DNA of 64,000 nt, from NCBI GenBank assembly GCA_944321185.1, contig CALUKH010000004.1, positions 1 through 64,000 of the forward strand, given 5' to 3'. A program made the translations under genes and the position numbers. The notes beneath the pieces were generated by a model. It was not told where the DNA came from. It saw nothing but the letters and a program-made list of their open reading frames with translations, and did not search any database. This document shows, piece by piece, positions 38,901-46,509 of the stretch (the first letter of the stretch is position 1; each line of letters starts with the position of its first letter). This stretch comes from an uncultured Alistipes sp. GTDB lineage: Bacteria > Bacteroidota > Bacteroidia > Bacteroidales > Rikenellaceae.

Positions 38901-40083
38901 CGACATGATGGACGATTTCCAGCGGTCGGGCGAACGCGGCGAGTCGTTCCAGGACGAGATGCGACTGGTGGTCTGCTACAACTACGTGACGGGTCTGGGC
39001 GGAACGATGCATCTGGAGAATGCCGAGGGGCATTTCACCCTTCAGATTGCGCTCCCGTCGCTGAGCATCGCCTCGTCGGAGGCCGAATCGGCCGGGGAGT
39101 TCTCCGAGGAGTATCTGCCCAACAGTCACATCCTGATGATCGACAAGGAGAAGATCCGCCAGTTTGACACGGCGTCGGACCGCCCGAAGATGTTCATCAT
39201 CGGTACCGATGCCGGCATCATCAACTCCATCGCCGAGATGTTCTCCGAGGAGTACAACATCCGCACGTTCCGCCATGCGGACAAGTTCACGGAGGAGATG
39301 CAGGCCGGCTATCCGGACATCATCCTCTGCGAGAACATCACCATGAAGGAGGAGCTCTCGGAGCTGATGGCTTCGGTCAAGCGCGACCGCATGACGGTGA
39401 AGATCCCCATCATCCTGATCACGAGCCTGCAGCATGCCGATTCGCTGACCGACGAGTATGCGGATTCGGTGCTGTCGCTGCCGATCAACGTCAAGACGCT
39501 GCAGTTCACCGTCAAGCAGAATCTGAACCGGATCAGTTCGCTGCGCGAGTATTACAATTCGGCGGTGAGTGTCTACGAGTTCAGCGACGGCAAGATGCTG
39601 CACAGCGACGACCGGATGTTCCTCGAGAAGCTCTTCAAGATCATCCAGGAGAACCTCTCGGACAGCAGCATGACCACCGCGACGATCGCCGAGCGGATGG
39701 GCATGAGCCTGCGCAATCTCTACCACCGGCTCAACGGGCTGGTGAATGTCTCGCCGAGCAACATCATTCGCGAGTACCGGCTGGCCTATGCCGAGCATCT
39801 GCTGACGAAGACCAAGCTTTCGGTCGACGAGATCATCTACAAGTCGGGCTTCACGAACCGCGGCACCTTCTTCAAGAACTTTTCGGCCAAGTACGGCTGT
39901 ACGCCGCGCACCTACCGCAGCCGGAAGATGGAGGATCTCTCCGAGTCGGGCGAACTGTCCGGGCCGGAGGCTGCGGATCAATCGCCGGCCGGGTCCGCTT
40001 CCGCGGGATCGGGGGCCGATGCGCCGGGTGAGGCTGCGCCCTCCGCGGATGCCGGGGCGGACGATCCGTCGCGCCAGTCCTGA
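35944..40083 (+). CDS. Hybrid two-component regulator with degenerate kinase and receiver domains
   Basis: The 1379-residue inner-membrane regulator has a signal peptide and periplasmic sensor propellers with repeated W[IV]G/A..G.G motifs (GFIWLGTCEGLN, VVWIGSDGQGL, KLWVATKGEG, TLWIGNRGGG, RLWIGTSWG). A Y_Y_Y-type domain and one membrane helix (about 764-788) follow. The kinase H-box reads NLAQQMAGP where NISHEFRTP is usual, placing Gln825 at the phosphoacceptor His. The ATPase region lacks DTGIG-like glycines. The receiver (about 1083-1200) has PDIILCENITM, Glu1130 replacing the Asp, and LPIN in place of KPF. The C-terminal AraC-type HTH (about 1240-1335) looks intact. Divergent from susC, it presumably controls the PUL in response to an oligosaccharide. 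Confidence 0.9.
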   Translation: MDMRPLFRTVLASTLAVVSLSGLRAGNLRMISSREGISNNSVLCLDQDAEGFIWLGTCEGLNFWDGQQMGCYPPEGSGMKPLSGNLIEKIHPTLDHYSWLRTNYGLDLMHRNRVIEQHKEFQGIYYLICRNRSETIVLTQGDAFYGYCEEDSTFRRIETLFPFESYIASWAGAGDEVYLFRTDGIFRTSFAERQPGQSCRLRAMECVQPMGLSYAFADQDQVLLIDERGYLYTFDPKNEVLEYIDDISGEIARYGKVSYAIRHGDDFLVSFLFDGVTKLRFTPENPRRYVTERLDINCGVFCLLKDAKQDVVWIGSDGQGLFMYANDELSFHSYTYDKLPYNLSKPVRSLLLDSTGKLWVATKGEGIVQIPDFSTARKPDEFVQINGRGSGLADHAVFALEESARGVVWIGSEGYGLNYQSLAGGPVRTLEGDLPPDLRYVHAIHESHRDTLWVATVGCGVFRLTLGQRGGQPYVRAWKKLDFGPNLENKTFFFTLVEDSDHTLWIGNRGGGLIHYFPDRDSCTVTSFSDSRAEIANDVWAIHRAADGRLWIGTSWGLLSLAADGRVSETPIRNIVHGILEDGDGKLYLSTNSGLVRYDPESQSHARYGYSYGINTIEYSDGAAWKDPATGQLFFGGTNGFVVVEQTRYRSEPFYPELLFRYVRINERLIPFDDVVTRDSILVVRPRQRLYDVGVIALDYINGSNYTYLYNVEGMENRWLESSSVVQFAERHPGRYRLNVRYKNVVTGDLGPIRSLLVVIRAPWYTSVVAKILYALSFVFVTTVVSRYWYRRRQRQQAAALERIEAKRKEEILDSKLHLMENLAQQMAGPVFMISVPCQQMLDYAQSDDYIRRRSRRILRQGEKLSNIIHMLHNFRESSESGNNINVKIFSVTEYVTEIAKSYESLAREREIRFEMQLPEELLWTSDPKRVSSIVDMSMTNAFLHVARRGRIALRVAAEQEQLVIRLEVEGHWLDGEEFGRLTDRYDMMDDFQRSGERGESFQDEMRLVVCYNYVTGLGGTMHLENAEGHFTLQIALPSLSIASSEAESAGEFSEEYLPNSHILMIDKEKIRQFDTASDRPKMFIIGTDAGIINSIAEMFSEEYNIRTFRHADKFTEEMQAGYPDIILCENITMKEELSELMASVKRDRMTVKIPIILITSLQHADSLTDEYADSVLSLPINVKTLQFTVKQNLNRISSLREYYNSAVSVYEFSDGKMLHSDDRMFLEKLFKIIQENLSDSSMTTATIAERMGMSLRNLYHRLNGLVNVSPSNIIREYRLAYAEHLLTKTKLSVDEIIYKSGFTNRGTFFKNFSAKYGCTPRTYRSRKMEDLSESGELSGPEAADQSPAGSASAGSGADAPGEAAPSADAGADDPSRQS

Positions 40084-40115
40084 GACGGGGGCTTGCCGGG
40101 CGGGAAGCCCGCGTG

Positions 40116-40149
40116 AAAGACGCTTCGGGGTTGACCGGAGCGTCTTTTA
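40116..40149 (+). terminator. Intrinsic terminator of the regulator gene
   Basis: AAAGACGCT (40116-40124) pairs with AGCGTCTTT (40139-40147), extended by TCGG/CCGG pairing with a wobble, and is followed by TTTTATTTT. Confidence 0.8.
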
Positions 40150-40259
40150 TTTTGCGAGGGGGCGGCGACGCGGGAAGGTGATTCGCCCGGCGGTCGATTT
40201 CCCGAGGTGCAAAGGGCCCTTTTTCAGCGGTTCGGGCGGACAATCTGCCGCAAAAATGC

Positions 40260-40267
40260 TATCTTTG
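40260..40267 (+). promoter_or_regulatory. -7 promoter element of the first metallophosphoesterase gene
   Basis: TAtcTTTG matches the consensus and lies 80 bases before the chosen ATG, leaving a fairly long leader. Confidence 0.5.
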
Positions 40268-40347
40268 TAATCGGGTGGCTGCCTGTGCCGGGAACGATCC
40301 CGATGCGTGACGGCGGCCCGTTGTCCAACCTTTGCTACCTTAACCCT

Positions 40348-41769
40348 ATGAACGGACGTCTCATGGCCGCACTGGCGGCCCTCTTTTTCGGCGCTGGAGT
40401 CAGTGCCTCACCCGTCGGAATCACCGTGCGGGGCCGGATTACGGATGACGGCGGTAAGCCGCTGGCCGGGGTGCCCGTGACCGACGGTCACGACATCGTG
40501 AAGACCGATCGCCGCGGTCGCTACGAGCTGCGCACAACGCCGGATGCCGACTGTGTCTACTATACGCTCCCGGCGGGGTATGCCCCCGAGGGGTATGACC
40601 GTACCGTGCCGAAGTTCTATGCGCCGATCGACCCCGACAAGGCCGATCAGCGCATCGACTTCACCCTCGTGAAGCAGACGCGTGACCAGGACCGCCATGT
40701 GCTGGTGGTGTGGGCCGATCCGCAGATCTATCTCCAGGAGGAGTTTGCGGAGCTGGACGAGGTGGTTGCCGACATGAAGCAGCTGATCGACGGATATGAC
40801 GTCCCGGTGCTGGCCCTCAGTGCCGGGGACAACCTCTTCGAGAAGCCCGAACTGATCGAGACGTACAAAAACTGCATCGCACCGCTCGACATCCCCTTCT
40901 ACCACGTCATCGGAAATCACGACATGGACTTCGACCAGCGCAGCAACCGCGCCTCGGACCGGACCTATACGCAGCATTTCGGACCGTCGCACTACGCCTT
41001 CAACGTGGGCCGGGTCCACTACGTGGTGCTGAAGGATATCTTCTACTACGGCTACCGGCACGACTATATCGGCTATCTGACGGAGGATCAGCTCGACTGG
41101 CTGGAGCGGGATCTGGCCGACGTCGCGAAGGGCAGCACGGTCTTCGTCGGGATGCACATCCCGGCCGTCTACGGCGACACGGAGAAGGTGTCGGACCTCG
41201 GGCGGATGCGCAATTCGCTGATGAACACCGGGGCGCTGCTCCGCATTCTGGAGGGTTACCGCGTCCATATCCTTTCGGGCCACAGCCATATCCAGTGGAA
41301 TACGGTCATCTCGGACCACGTCATCGAACATACGCACGGTGCGGCGAGCGGAGCCTGGTGGCAGGGGCCGGTGGGGCTCGACGGAACACCGAAGGGCTAT
41401 ACCGTCTACGAGATTGACGGCAGCGACGTAAGCTGGTATTTCAAAGGGGCGGGATTCGACCGTACGGATCAGTTCCGGGTCTATGTCGACGGTCCGAACG
41501 TCGTGGTCAACGTCTACAACTACGACCCTGAGTGGAGGGTCGAACTGTTCGAAAACGGACGCTCGCTGGGTGAAATGGAGCGTTACTGGGGGGCCGATCC
41601 GATGGCCAAAGGCCTCTATCCGCCGGGCGGCTGCAAGCTCCATCGGTGGCTCTGCTACGGGGAGACCCACCACCTGTTCCGCGGCCGGATCTCCGATCCG
41701 GAGGCTGAAATCCGGGTTGTGGTGACCGATCGTTTCGGGAACGTCTACGAACGGCGCCTCGGCGACTGA
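40348..41769 (+). CDS. Secreted calcineurin-like metallophosphoesterase with N- and C-terminal accessory domains
   Basis: The 473-residue exported protein has a signal peptide (AALAALFFGAGVSAS), a carboxypeptidase-regulatory-like beta domain (VRGRITDDGGKPLAGVPV) and a metallophosphoesterase core. Core motifs are DPQIY (usual DxH has Gln here), SAGDNLFE, VIGNHDMD, GMHIP and SGHSHIQWN. A C-terminal beta domain resembles the metallophosphoesterase C-terminal family. Substrate is unknown, probably a phosphoester outside the cytoplasm. ATG 40348 gives the signal peptide; the frame is open back to 40207. It is followed by a strong palindromic terminator. Confidence 0.82.
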   Translation: MNGRLMAALAALFFGAGVSASPVGITVRGRITDDGGKPLAGVPVTDGHDIVKTDRRGRYELRTTPDADCVYYTLPAGYAPEGYDRTVPKFYAPIDPDKADQRIDFTLVKQTRDQDRHVLVVWADPQIYLQEEFAELDEVVADMKQLIDGYDVPVLALSAGDNLFEKPELIETYKNCIAPLDIPFYHVIGNHDMDFDQRSNRASDRTYTQHFGPSHYAFNVGRVHYVVLKDIFYYGYRHDYIGYLTEDQLDWLERDLADVAKGSTVFVGMHIPAVYGDTEKVSDLGRMRNSLMNTGALLRILEGYRVHILSGHSHIQWNTVISDHVIEHTHGAASGAWWQGPVGLDGTPKGYTVYEIDGSDVSWYFKGAGFDRTDQFRVYVDGPNVVVNVYNYDPEWRVELFENGRSLGEMERYWGADPMAKGLYPPGGCKLHRWLCYGETHHLFRGRISDPEAEIRVVVTDRFGNVYERRLGD

Positions 41770-41866
41770 CCGCCGGTTCGAAACAGACTCGCCGTTCGGC
41801 AGCGGTGCGGGTGTACGGCCTTCAGGCCCGGAGCACCGCGGCTTTTCGCCAGGGTCTTCCGAAATG

Positions 41867-41899
41867 AGAGCGGAGGCTGATATCAGCCTCCGCTCTTTT
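41867..41899 (+). terminator. Terminator between the convergent phosphoesterase and TonB-receptor genes
   Basis: A 30-bp perfect palindrome (AGAGCGGAGGCTGAT and its complement, 41867-41896) is followed by TTTT. It would fold into a long GC-rich hairpin. Confidence 0.85.
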
Positions 41900-42002
41900 A
41901 TGCCGGAATCCGATGAGGGGGGGGTGAGGATCTGTCAACCGCCTTGGGGTTTATCCCTCCTGAGGCGTTTCTGACTCCCGGCGGATTGTGTTTCGAACGA
42001 CC

Positions 42003-44858
42003 TCAGAAGCGAACCTTGGCACCGATCGAGCAGCGGATGCCATAGTATTCGGCTTGCCGCACGCGATCCTTCGTGCCTTGATAGTAGCGCAGGGGCTGAT
42101 TCAGCAGATTGCCCACCTCGGCAAAGATCGAAATATGCTTCGTGGCGCGCACCGAGAGGTTGGCGTCGAGGTAGTTGACACTGTCGTAGTAGCGGTCGGT
42201 GAAGGCCGTCATACCCATCTCCTCGTTGTCGAGGAACGAACTTGCGTAGTTGTACGAGAGGGTTGCCGTGAGGCGTTTGTTCTCGAAGTAGAGCGAGGCA
42301 TTGACCGTATGCTCGGGGGTTCCGGGCAGCTGGATGTCGTCGGCCGAACGCCCGGCAAAGATCGGATCGGTCAGACGCGTTACCTTCGAATGGTTGTAGG
42401 TGTAGTTGGTGTAGATTCCGAGGTTCTTCAGGGCCGGGGCGATGAAGCCCAGGTCACGCTGGAAGGCCACCTCGAATCCGAGCAGAGTGGCGTCGCCGGC
42501 ATTGACGGCCTTGTAGAGCTCCTTGAACTCGGTGCCGCCGATCGTCTGATCCTCGATCATGGCGTCGACGATGAAGTCGGAGATCTCCTTGTAGTAGACG
42601 CCGGCCGAAACCAGACCGATCGACTTGAAGTAGTATTCGAACATCAGGTCGTAGTTGTTCGATATGGTGTTGCGCAGGTCGGGATTCCCCATCGTGTACT
42701 CCTCGTCGGCCAGATTGACGCGGTCACCCGGCACCATCTGGCTGAATTTCGGACGGGAGAGCGTCGTGGTGAAGCTGGCCCGGAGAATCAGATCGTCAAT
42801 CGGTTCGTACTTGAGCAGTACCGAGGGGAGCCAGTTGTTGACATCCGTCTTGCGCCAGGCCGGCGTCGAGGTGATGTTCTCCTCGTCGGCGTCGATGTTG
42901 AGGGCATTTCCCGTATAGTCGTAGGTGGTGTGTTCGAGGCGGAGGCCGGCGATGAGTTTCAACCGGTTGCCGAACTGCTGGTCGTAGCGCAGGTAAGCCG
43001 CGTGGATGGTTTCATGACCGGTGTAGTTTTCGGCCTCCTCCATCGGGTTGCGTGAACGGCTGAACTGCGAGGCGTCGGCAAAGTCGAGGTGGGAGAGATA
43101 CTCCTTGCTGACGAAATCGCCGGCGGTATAATTCCCGGCATAGAAATTCCGGCGCGTGGCGTTGTAGGTGTTGCCGGCGCTCATGGCCTGGGCGATGAAC
43201 GAGGTCTCGTCGGCGGGTTCTACGTCGTAGAAGGTGATCAGTTTCGACTTGTCCTTGTCCTGGAGCTTGTATCCGGCGCGGAGCGTTCCGGCGAAGGTTC
43301 CCGTGAAGAGGCGCGCCTTCAGATCGATATGGGCCTTGTATTCGGTCTCTTCGATCTCGCTGAACGACTCGGTCAGTTCGTCGAGTTTGATGAAGTTCGT
43401 CGTGTTGAGATCCATGAGCGAGGCTTCGGACGGCGTGAAGCGCGGTTCGCGTTCGTTCGAGAGGTCGACGTCGAAGCGGATCGGATTGTCTTCGTCACTC
43501 TCCAGACCGATGTAGCGTTCGTTGGGCCGGTCCTCCGAGGCGCGGGCGTAGTCGACGCCCCACTCGACACCCAGCCAGCCGAGATTGTGATCGCCCGAGA
43601 GCGAGATGTCGGCCGTCTGCTGGCGTTCCAGGCGGGCGAATTTCGTGTCGGGAGATCCGCCCTTGGTCTGTCGCCGCAGATAGGCTGTGGCCGTACCGTC
43701 CTCCTGAGGGGTGATGTCCTTGTAGGTCAGGCGGTAACGGTTCTCCCAGTCGTTGCGCCGGTTGTACATGCCGCGCAGTTCGATCTTGTGATTTTCGTTG
43801 AATTTCCAGTCGAACGAGAGCGAGTAGCTCTGGCGTTCGCGATGCACGTAATACTGGCGGATCTCAAACTCGTCGACGTAGGCATTTCCGTTGTCATCCT
43901 GTTTCCAGGTGGCCTCGATATTGTCCGAACCGATCGGGTTGTTGTGGTAGGCCAGCGAGGCCATCACGCCCAGCTTGTCCTTGAAGAAGCGCGAACCCCA
44001 GCTTGCCGATCCGTTGAAGGTGACGCGTTGCGAGACGGGGTTGTAACCGGCGCCGAGCGTGGCGGCTACGGTCTGACGGTAGGGCGAGTTTTTCGTGACG
44101 AGGTTGACCGCACCGCCGATCGCATCGCCGTCCATGTCGGCCGTGACGACCTTGTGGACCTCGATGGTCTGGATCATGTCCGTGGGGATGAGGTCCAGCT
44201 GTGCGGCGCGCGAATCGCCTTCGGCCGAGGGTAGACGGTTGCCGTTGAGTGTTACGGAGGTGAGATCGGGAGCCGTACCCCGGATCTGTCCGAAGCGGGC
44301 CTCGCCCTGGTCGTACTGGACGTTGATGCCGGGGATTCGCTTCATGGCGTCGCCGATGTTGGCATCGGCGAATCGGCTCATCTGATCGGCGGCAACGATG
44401 TTGCTTACGCCGTCGTTGTTCTTCTGGATCGAGAGGGCCCGGCGCTGTCCCTCGACAATGCCCGAGACGACCACACTGCCGATGGCCATGCCTTCGTGGA
44501 GGATGAATTCGCAGCGCTCGGTCTGTCCCATGCGAATGTCGTAGTTCTTGCAGATCTGTTCATAACCGACGTAGTTGACACAGACCTCGTATTTGCCTTC
44601 GGGAATGCCTCGGAGCGAGAAACTGCCGTCGGACGAGGTGACGGCTCCCAGATTGAGCGAGGCGATGTAGACTACGGCACCCTGAATGGCGTGGCGGTTG
44701 TCGTCGAGGACGACGCCGGTGAGCGAACCGCGGGCTGCTGCGGCCGAGGCGGAGAGGTCTTCGGCTTCGGTTTCACCGACGGGAGCGGCCTCCGCAAACT
44801 GAGGGGCCAGGCTGCTCACTGCAAGGGTGAAGAGCAGGGGAATGCAATGTTTCTTCAT
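42003..44858 (-). CDS. TonB-dependent receptor, TonB-Xanth-Caul type
   Basis: The 951-residue outer-membrane receptor has a signal peptide (ending ...FAEAAP) and a carboxypeptidase-regulatory-like domain (GVVLDDNRHAIQGAVVYI). Its plug carries IGDAMKRIPGINVQ, QIRGTAPDLTSVTLNG and EVHKVVTADMDGDAIGGAVN, typical of the TonB-Xanth-Caul subfamily rather than SusC. The barrel ends in SIGAKVRF. No susD follows. It is divergent from a secreted acid-phosphatase-like gene across a region with Pho-box-like repeats, so a role in phosphate-compound uptake is likely but inferred. Start 44858 begins the signal peptide. Confidence 0.88.
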   Translation of the reverse strand: MKKHCIPLLFTLAVSSLAPQFAEAAPVGETEAEDLSASAAAARGSLTGVVLDDNRHAIQGAVVYIASLNLGAVTSSDGSFSLRGIPEGKYEVCVNYVGYEQICKNYDIRMGQTERCEFILHEGMAIGSVVVSGIVEGQRRALSIQKNNDGVSNIVAADQMSRFADANIGDAMKRIPGINVQYDQGEARFGQIRGTAPDLTSVTLNGNRLPSAEGDSRAAQLDLIPTDMIQTIEVHKVVTADMDGDAIGGAVNLVTKNSPYRQTVAATLGAGYNPVSQRVTFNGSASWGSRFFKDKLGVMASLAYHNNPIGSDNIEATWKQDDNGNAYVDEFEIRQYYVHRERQSYSLSFDWKFNENHKIELRGMYNRRNDWENRYRLTYKDITPQEDGTATAYLRRQTKGGSPDTKFARLERQQTADISLSGDHNLGWLGVEWGVDYARASEDRPNERYIGLESDEDNPIRFDVDLSNEREPRFTPSEASLMDLNTTNFIKLDELTESFSEIEETEYKAHIDLKARLFTGTFAGTLRAGYKLQDKDKSKLITFYDVEPADETSFIAQAMSAGNTYNATRRNFYAGNYTAGDFVSKEYLSHLDFADASQFSRSRNPMEEAENYTGHETIHAAYLRYDQQFGNRLKLIAGLRLEHTTYDYTGNALNIDADEENITSTPAWRKTDVNNWLPSVLLKYEPIDDLILRASFTTTLSRPKFSQMVPGDRVNLADEEYTMGNPDLRNTISNNYDLMFEYYFKSIGLVSAGVYYKEISDFIVDAMIEDQTIGGTEFKELYKAVNAGDATLLGFEVAFQRDLGFIAPALKNLGIYTNYTYNHSKVTRLTDPIFAGRSADDIQLPGTPEHTVNASLYFENKRLTATLSYNYASSFLDNEEMGMTAFTDRYYDSVNYLDANLSVRATKHISIFAEVGNLLNQPLRYYQGTKDRVRQAEYYGIRCSIGAKVRF

Positions 44859-44891
44859 GTTATTGATAATGTGTGGATTCTGTTTCTGCGG

Positions 44892-44899
44892 CAAAAGTA
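44892..44899 (-). promoter_or_regulatory. -7 promoter element of the TonB-receptor gene
   Basis: On the minus strand this is TACTTTTG. There is no -33 TTTG; the tandem 11-bp repeats begin 27 bases further upstream. Confidence 0.6.
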
Positions 44900-44926
44900 T
44901 GGCCTGCTTGTTACTCCGATTTTATG

Positions 44927-44970
44927 ATTGTGTAACATCTTGCTTACCATTATGTTACAATGATGTTAAG
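44927..44970 (-). promoter_or_regulatory. Four tandem 11-bp units resembling a Pho box
   Basis: On the minus strand four consecutive 11-mers read CTTAACATCAT, TGTAACATAAT, GGTAAGCAAGA and TGTTACACAAT. Two match TGTnACAnAAT closely and two loosely. The 11-base period and the 7+4 pattern are those of PhoB-type sites. The array lies between the two divergent -7 elements, so it could control both genes. Confidence 0.55.
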
Positions 44971-45006
44971 TTTCCCGGGGCTGCGGTCGGGCATTGGATT
45001 AATGAC

Positions 45007-45014
45007 TATATTTG
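45007..45014 (+). promoter_or_regulatory. -7 promoter element of the second metallophosphoesterase gene
   Basis: TAtaTTTG matches the consensus and lies 30 bases before the ATG. No standard -33 element is seen. Confidence 0.55.
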
Positions 45015-45044
45015 CCGCCGGAAAACCGTTAATACTTTTCTTTT

Positions 45045-45998
45045 ATGAAAAAAATCTGTTTGGTCTTGTTGACTGTGGTTCTGGCCTCCTGTACGACCAC
45101 CGCTCCGGAAAAGCGGGCTGCTGAAGGGGTCTATGATGGAGAACTCAATATTCTGATGCTGTCGGATGCCGGCCGCAACGGCTCCTACGATCAGCGTCTG
45201 ATTGGCGAGTGGATGGGGGTCTATGCCGATGCGCTGGGTCCCGAGTTTGTCATTTCATGCGGGGATCTGTTCCATTATCAGGGAATTCAGTCGACCGAGG
45301 ATCCGCTCTTGTGGAGCAACTTCGAGAGCATCTACACGCATGGTGAACTGCAGTGCCCGTGGTACGGCGTACTGGGGAACCACGAGTATCGCGGCAATAC
45401 GCAGGCGATGATCGACTATTCCCGGGTAAGCCGCCGTTGGAACATGCCCGACCGCTATTATACCTTTGCCGCGCCGCTCGATGACGATGAGCCGGATTGC
45501 GACCGCGTGCGATTTGTCTTTATCGATACGGCCCCGCTGATTGACAAGTATCGCAACGATCCGGAGCAGTACCCCGACGTGCAGTTGGTGGATCCCGATG
45601 TCGAAGTACGATGGATCGACAGCGTGCTGCGTGTTTCGACCGAAAAATGGAAGATCGTCGTTGGTCACCATCCGATGTATACCTATGACAAGAAGGACGA
45701 CATCGAACAGGAAAACATGCGGGCGCGTCTGGAGGAGGTCTTCCGTCGCAATGGGGTCGATGCCTACTTCTGCGGCCATATCCACACGTTCCAGCATATT
45801 CGGACGGGACAGGATCGTATCGACTACGTGGTCAACACCTCGGCCTCGAAGCAGCGGGCACCCCAGCGTGGGCCTCTGACGCAGTATGCGAGTGAGAATT
45901 CGGGATTCGGGCTGCTCTCCTTTGATGAAGGGGTGATGCATTATACGCTGGTTAACAGCCGCGGAGAGCTGGAATACGAGATCGAACGGCGCAAGTAA
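45045..45998 (+). CDS. Secreted acid-phosphatase-like metallophosphoesterase lipoprotein
   Basis: The 317-residue protein has lipobox LASC (Cys16) and a metallophosphoesterase core with SDAGRNGSYDQ, SCGDLFHY, GVLGNHEYRGN, VVGHHPMYT and FCGHIHTFQH. The order resembles tartrate-resistant (purple) acid phosphatases. It probably releases phosphate from organic esters at the cell surface. Divergent from a TonB receptor, with Pho-box-like repeats in between, it would make a coherent phosphate-scavenging pair. A strong terminator follows. Confidence 0.83.
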   Translation: MKKICLVLLTVVLASCTTTAPEKRAAEGVYDGELNILMLSDAGRNGSYDQRLIGEWMGVYADALGPEFVISCGDLFHYQGIQSTEDPLLWSNFESIYTHGELQCPWYGVLGNHEYRGNTQAMIDYSRVSRRWNMPDRYYTFAAPLDDDEPDCDRVRFVFIDTAPLIDKYRNDPEQYPDVQLVDPDVEVRWIDSVLRVSTEKWKIVVGHHPMYTYDKKDDIEQENMRARLEEVFRRNGVDAYFCGHIHTFQHIRTGQDRIDYVVNTSASKQRAPQRGPLTQYASENSGFGLLSFDEGVMHYTLVNSRGELEYEIERRK

Positions 45999-46131
45999 CC
46001 GGCAATTCGGTTGTTGCACCGGTGCTCATCCGGACAAGCGTTGTGGCTGAAGGCGGCCGTGCGATGGTCGATTGTGTGCTGAGGGAGGCCTGAGGCGTTC
46101 GTGAATACTTTCGCACGGAACCGTTTGTTTG

Positions 46132-46164
46132 AAAGGTTGGCAGAGTTTTCTGCCAACCTTTTTT
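46132..46164 (+). terminator. Intrinsic terminator of the second metallophosphoesterase gene
   Basis: A perfect 13-bp stem (AAAGGTTGGCAGA at 46132-46144 with 46149-46161) has a GTTT loop and is followed by TTTTTG. Confidence 0.9.
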
Positions 46165-46192
46165 GTTGGTGGAATTGCGGACCCGGAAAACG

Positions 46193-46222
46193 AAAAACCG
46201 CGTCAAACTTTCGTTTAACGCG
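46193..46222 (-). terminator. Intrinsic terminator of tRNA-Leu
   Basis: On the minus strand CCGCGTTAAAC pairs with GTTTGACGCGG (one G-T wobble) across a GAAA loop and is followed by TTTTT. It begins just after the tRNA 3' end. Confidence 0.8.
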
Positions 46223-46227
46223 GCTCA

Positions 46228-46316
46228 TGGTGCCCAGGACAAGACTCGAACTTGCACGAACGCAATTGTTCACTACCCCCTCAAAGTAGCGTGTCTACCA
46301 ATTTCACCACCTGGGC
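46228..46316 (-). tRNA. tRNA-Leu, anticodon GAG
   Basis: On the minus strand the acceptor stem GCCCAGG pairs with CCTGGGC, followed by discriminator A and an encoded CCA (46228-46230). The D-arm contains GAAATTGGTAGACA. The anticodon stem CTACT/GGTAG (one mismatch-tolerant pair) holds the loop TTGAGGG, giving anticodon GAG. A long variable arm and GTTCGAGTC in the T-arm complete a class II leucine tRNA. It decodes CUC/CUU. Confidence 0.95.
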
Positions 46317-46360
46317 ATTGCACACCTGTGTGCGCCCTCCCGATTTATCTTTCGGGCCTG

Positions 46361-46391
46361 CAAATATAGGCACTATTTTGCGATTTGCAAA
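46361..46391 (-). promoter_or_regulatory. Promoter of tRNA-Leu
   Basis: On the minus strand TTTG (46388-46391) is followed after exactly 19 bases by TATATTTG (46361-46368). The mature tRNA begins 45 bases downstream of the -7 element. Confidence 0.75.
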
Positions 46392-46457
46392 ATTTTCGGT
46401 GAAAAAACTCTTTTTTGTGCGGATATTTGGGTTGCCCCGCCTCCGGTAGCGGGGGGC

Positions 46458-46490
46458 GGGCGTCGGGTTGGCCATCCGGACCCGACGCCC
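46458..46490 (-). terminator. GC-rich hairpin downstream of the DPP11 gene
   Basis: GGGCGTCGGGT (46458-46468) pairs perfectly with ACCCGACGCCC (46480-46490). It lies 20 bases past the stop of the leftward operon but has no T-run on either strand, so it may be a factor-dependent terminator or mRNA-protecting hairpin. Confidence 0.4.
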
Positions 46491-46509
46491 GAACTCGCGT
46501 GTACGGATC

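Noticed and set aside
37621-39981. Minus-strand open frame opposite the HTCS gene
   Set aside because: Antisense to propeller, kinase and HTH motifs that are all clear on the plus strand.
44916-44927. CGATTTTATGA near the TonB-receptor promoter, resembling the palindrome half-site
   Set aside because: Only about 12 of 16 positions match and the region is A/T-rich; the adjoining 11-bp array explains the region better.
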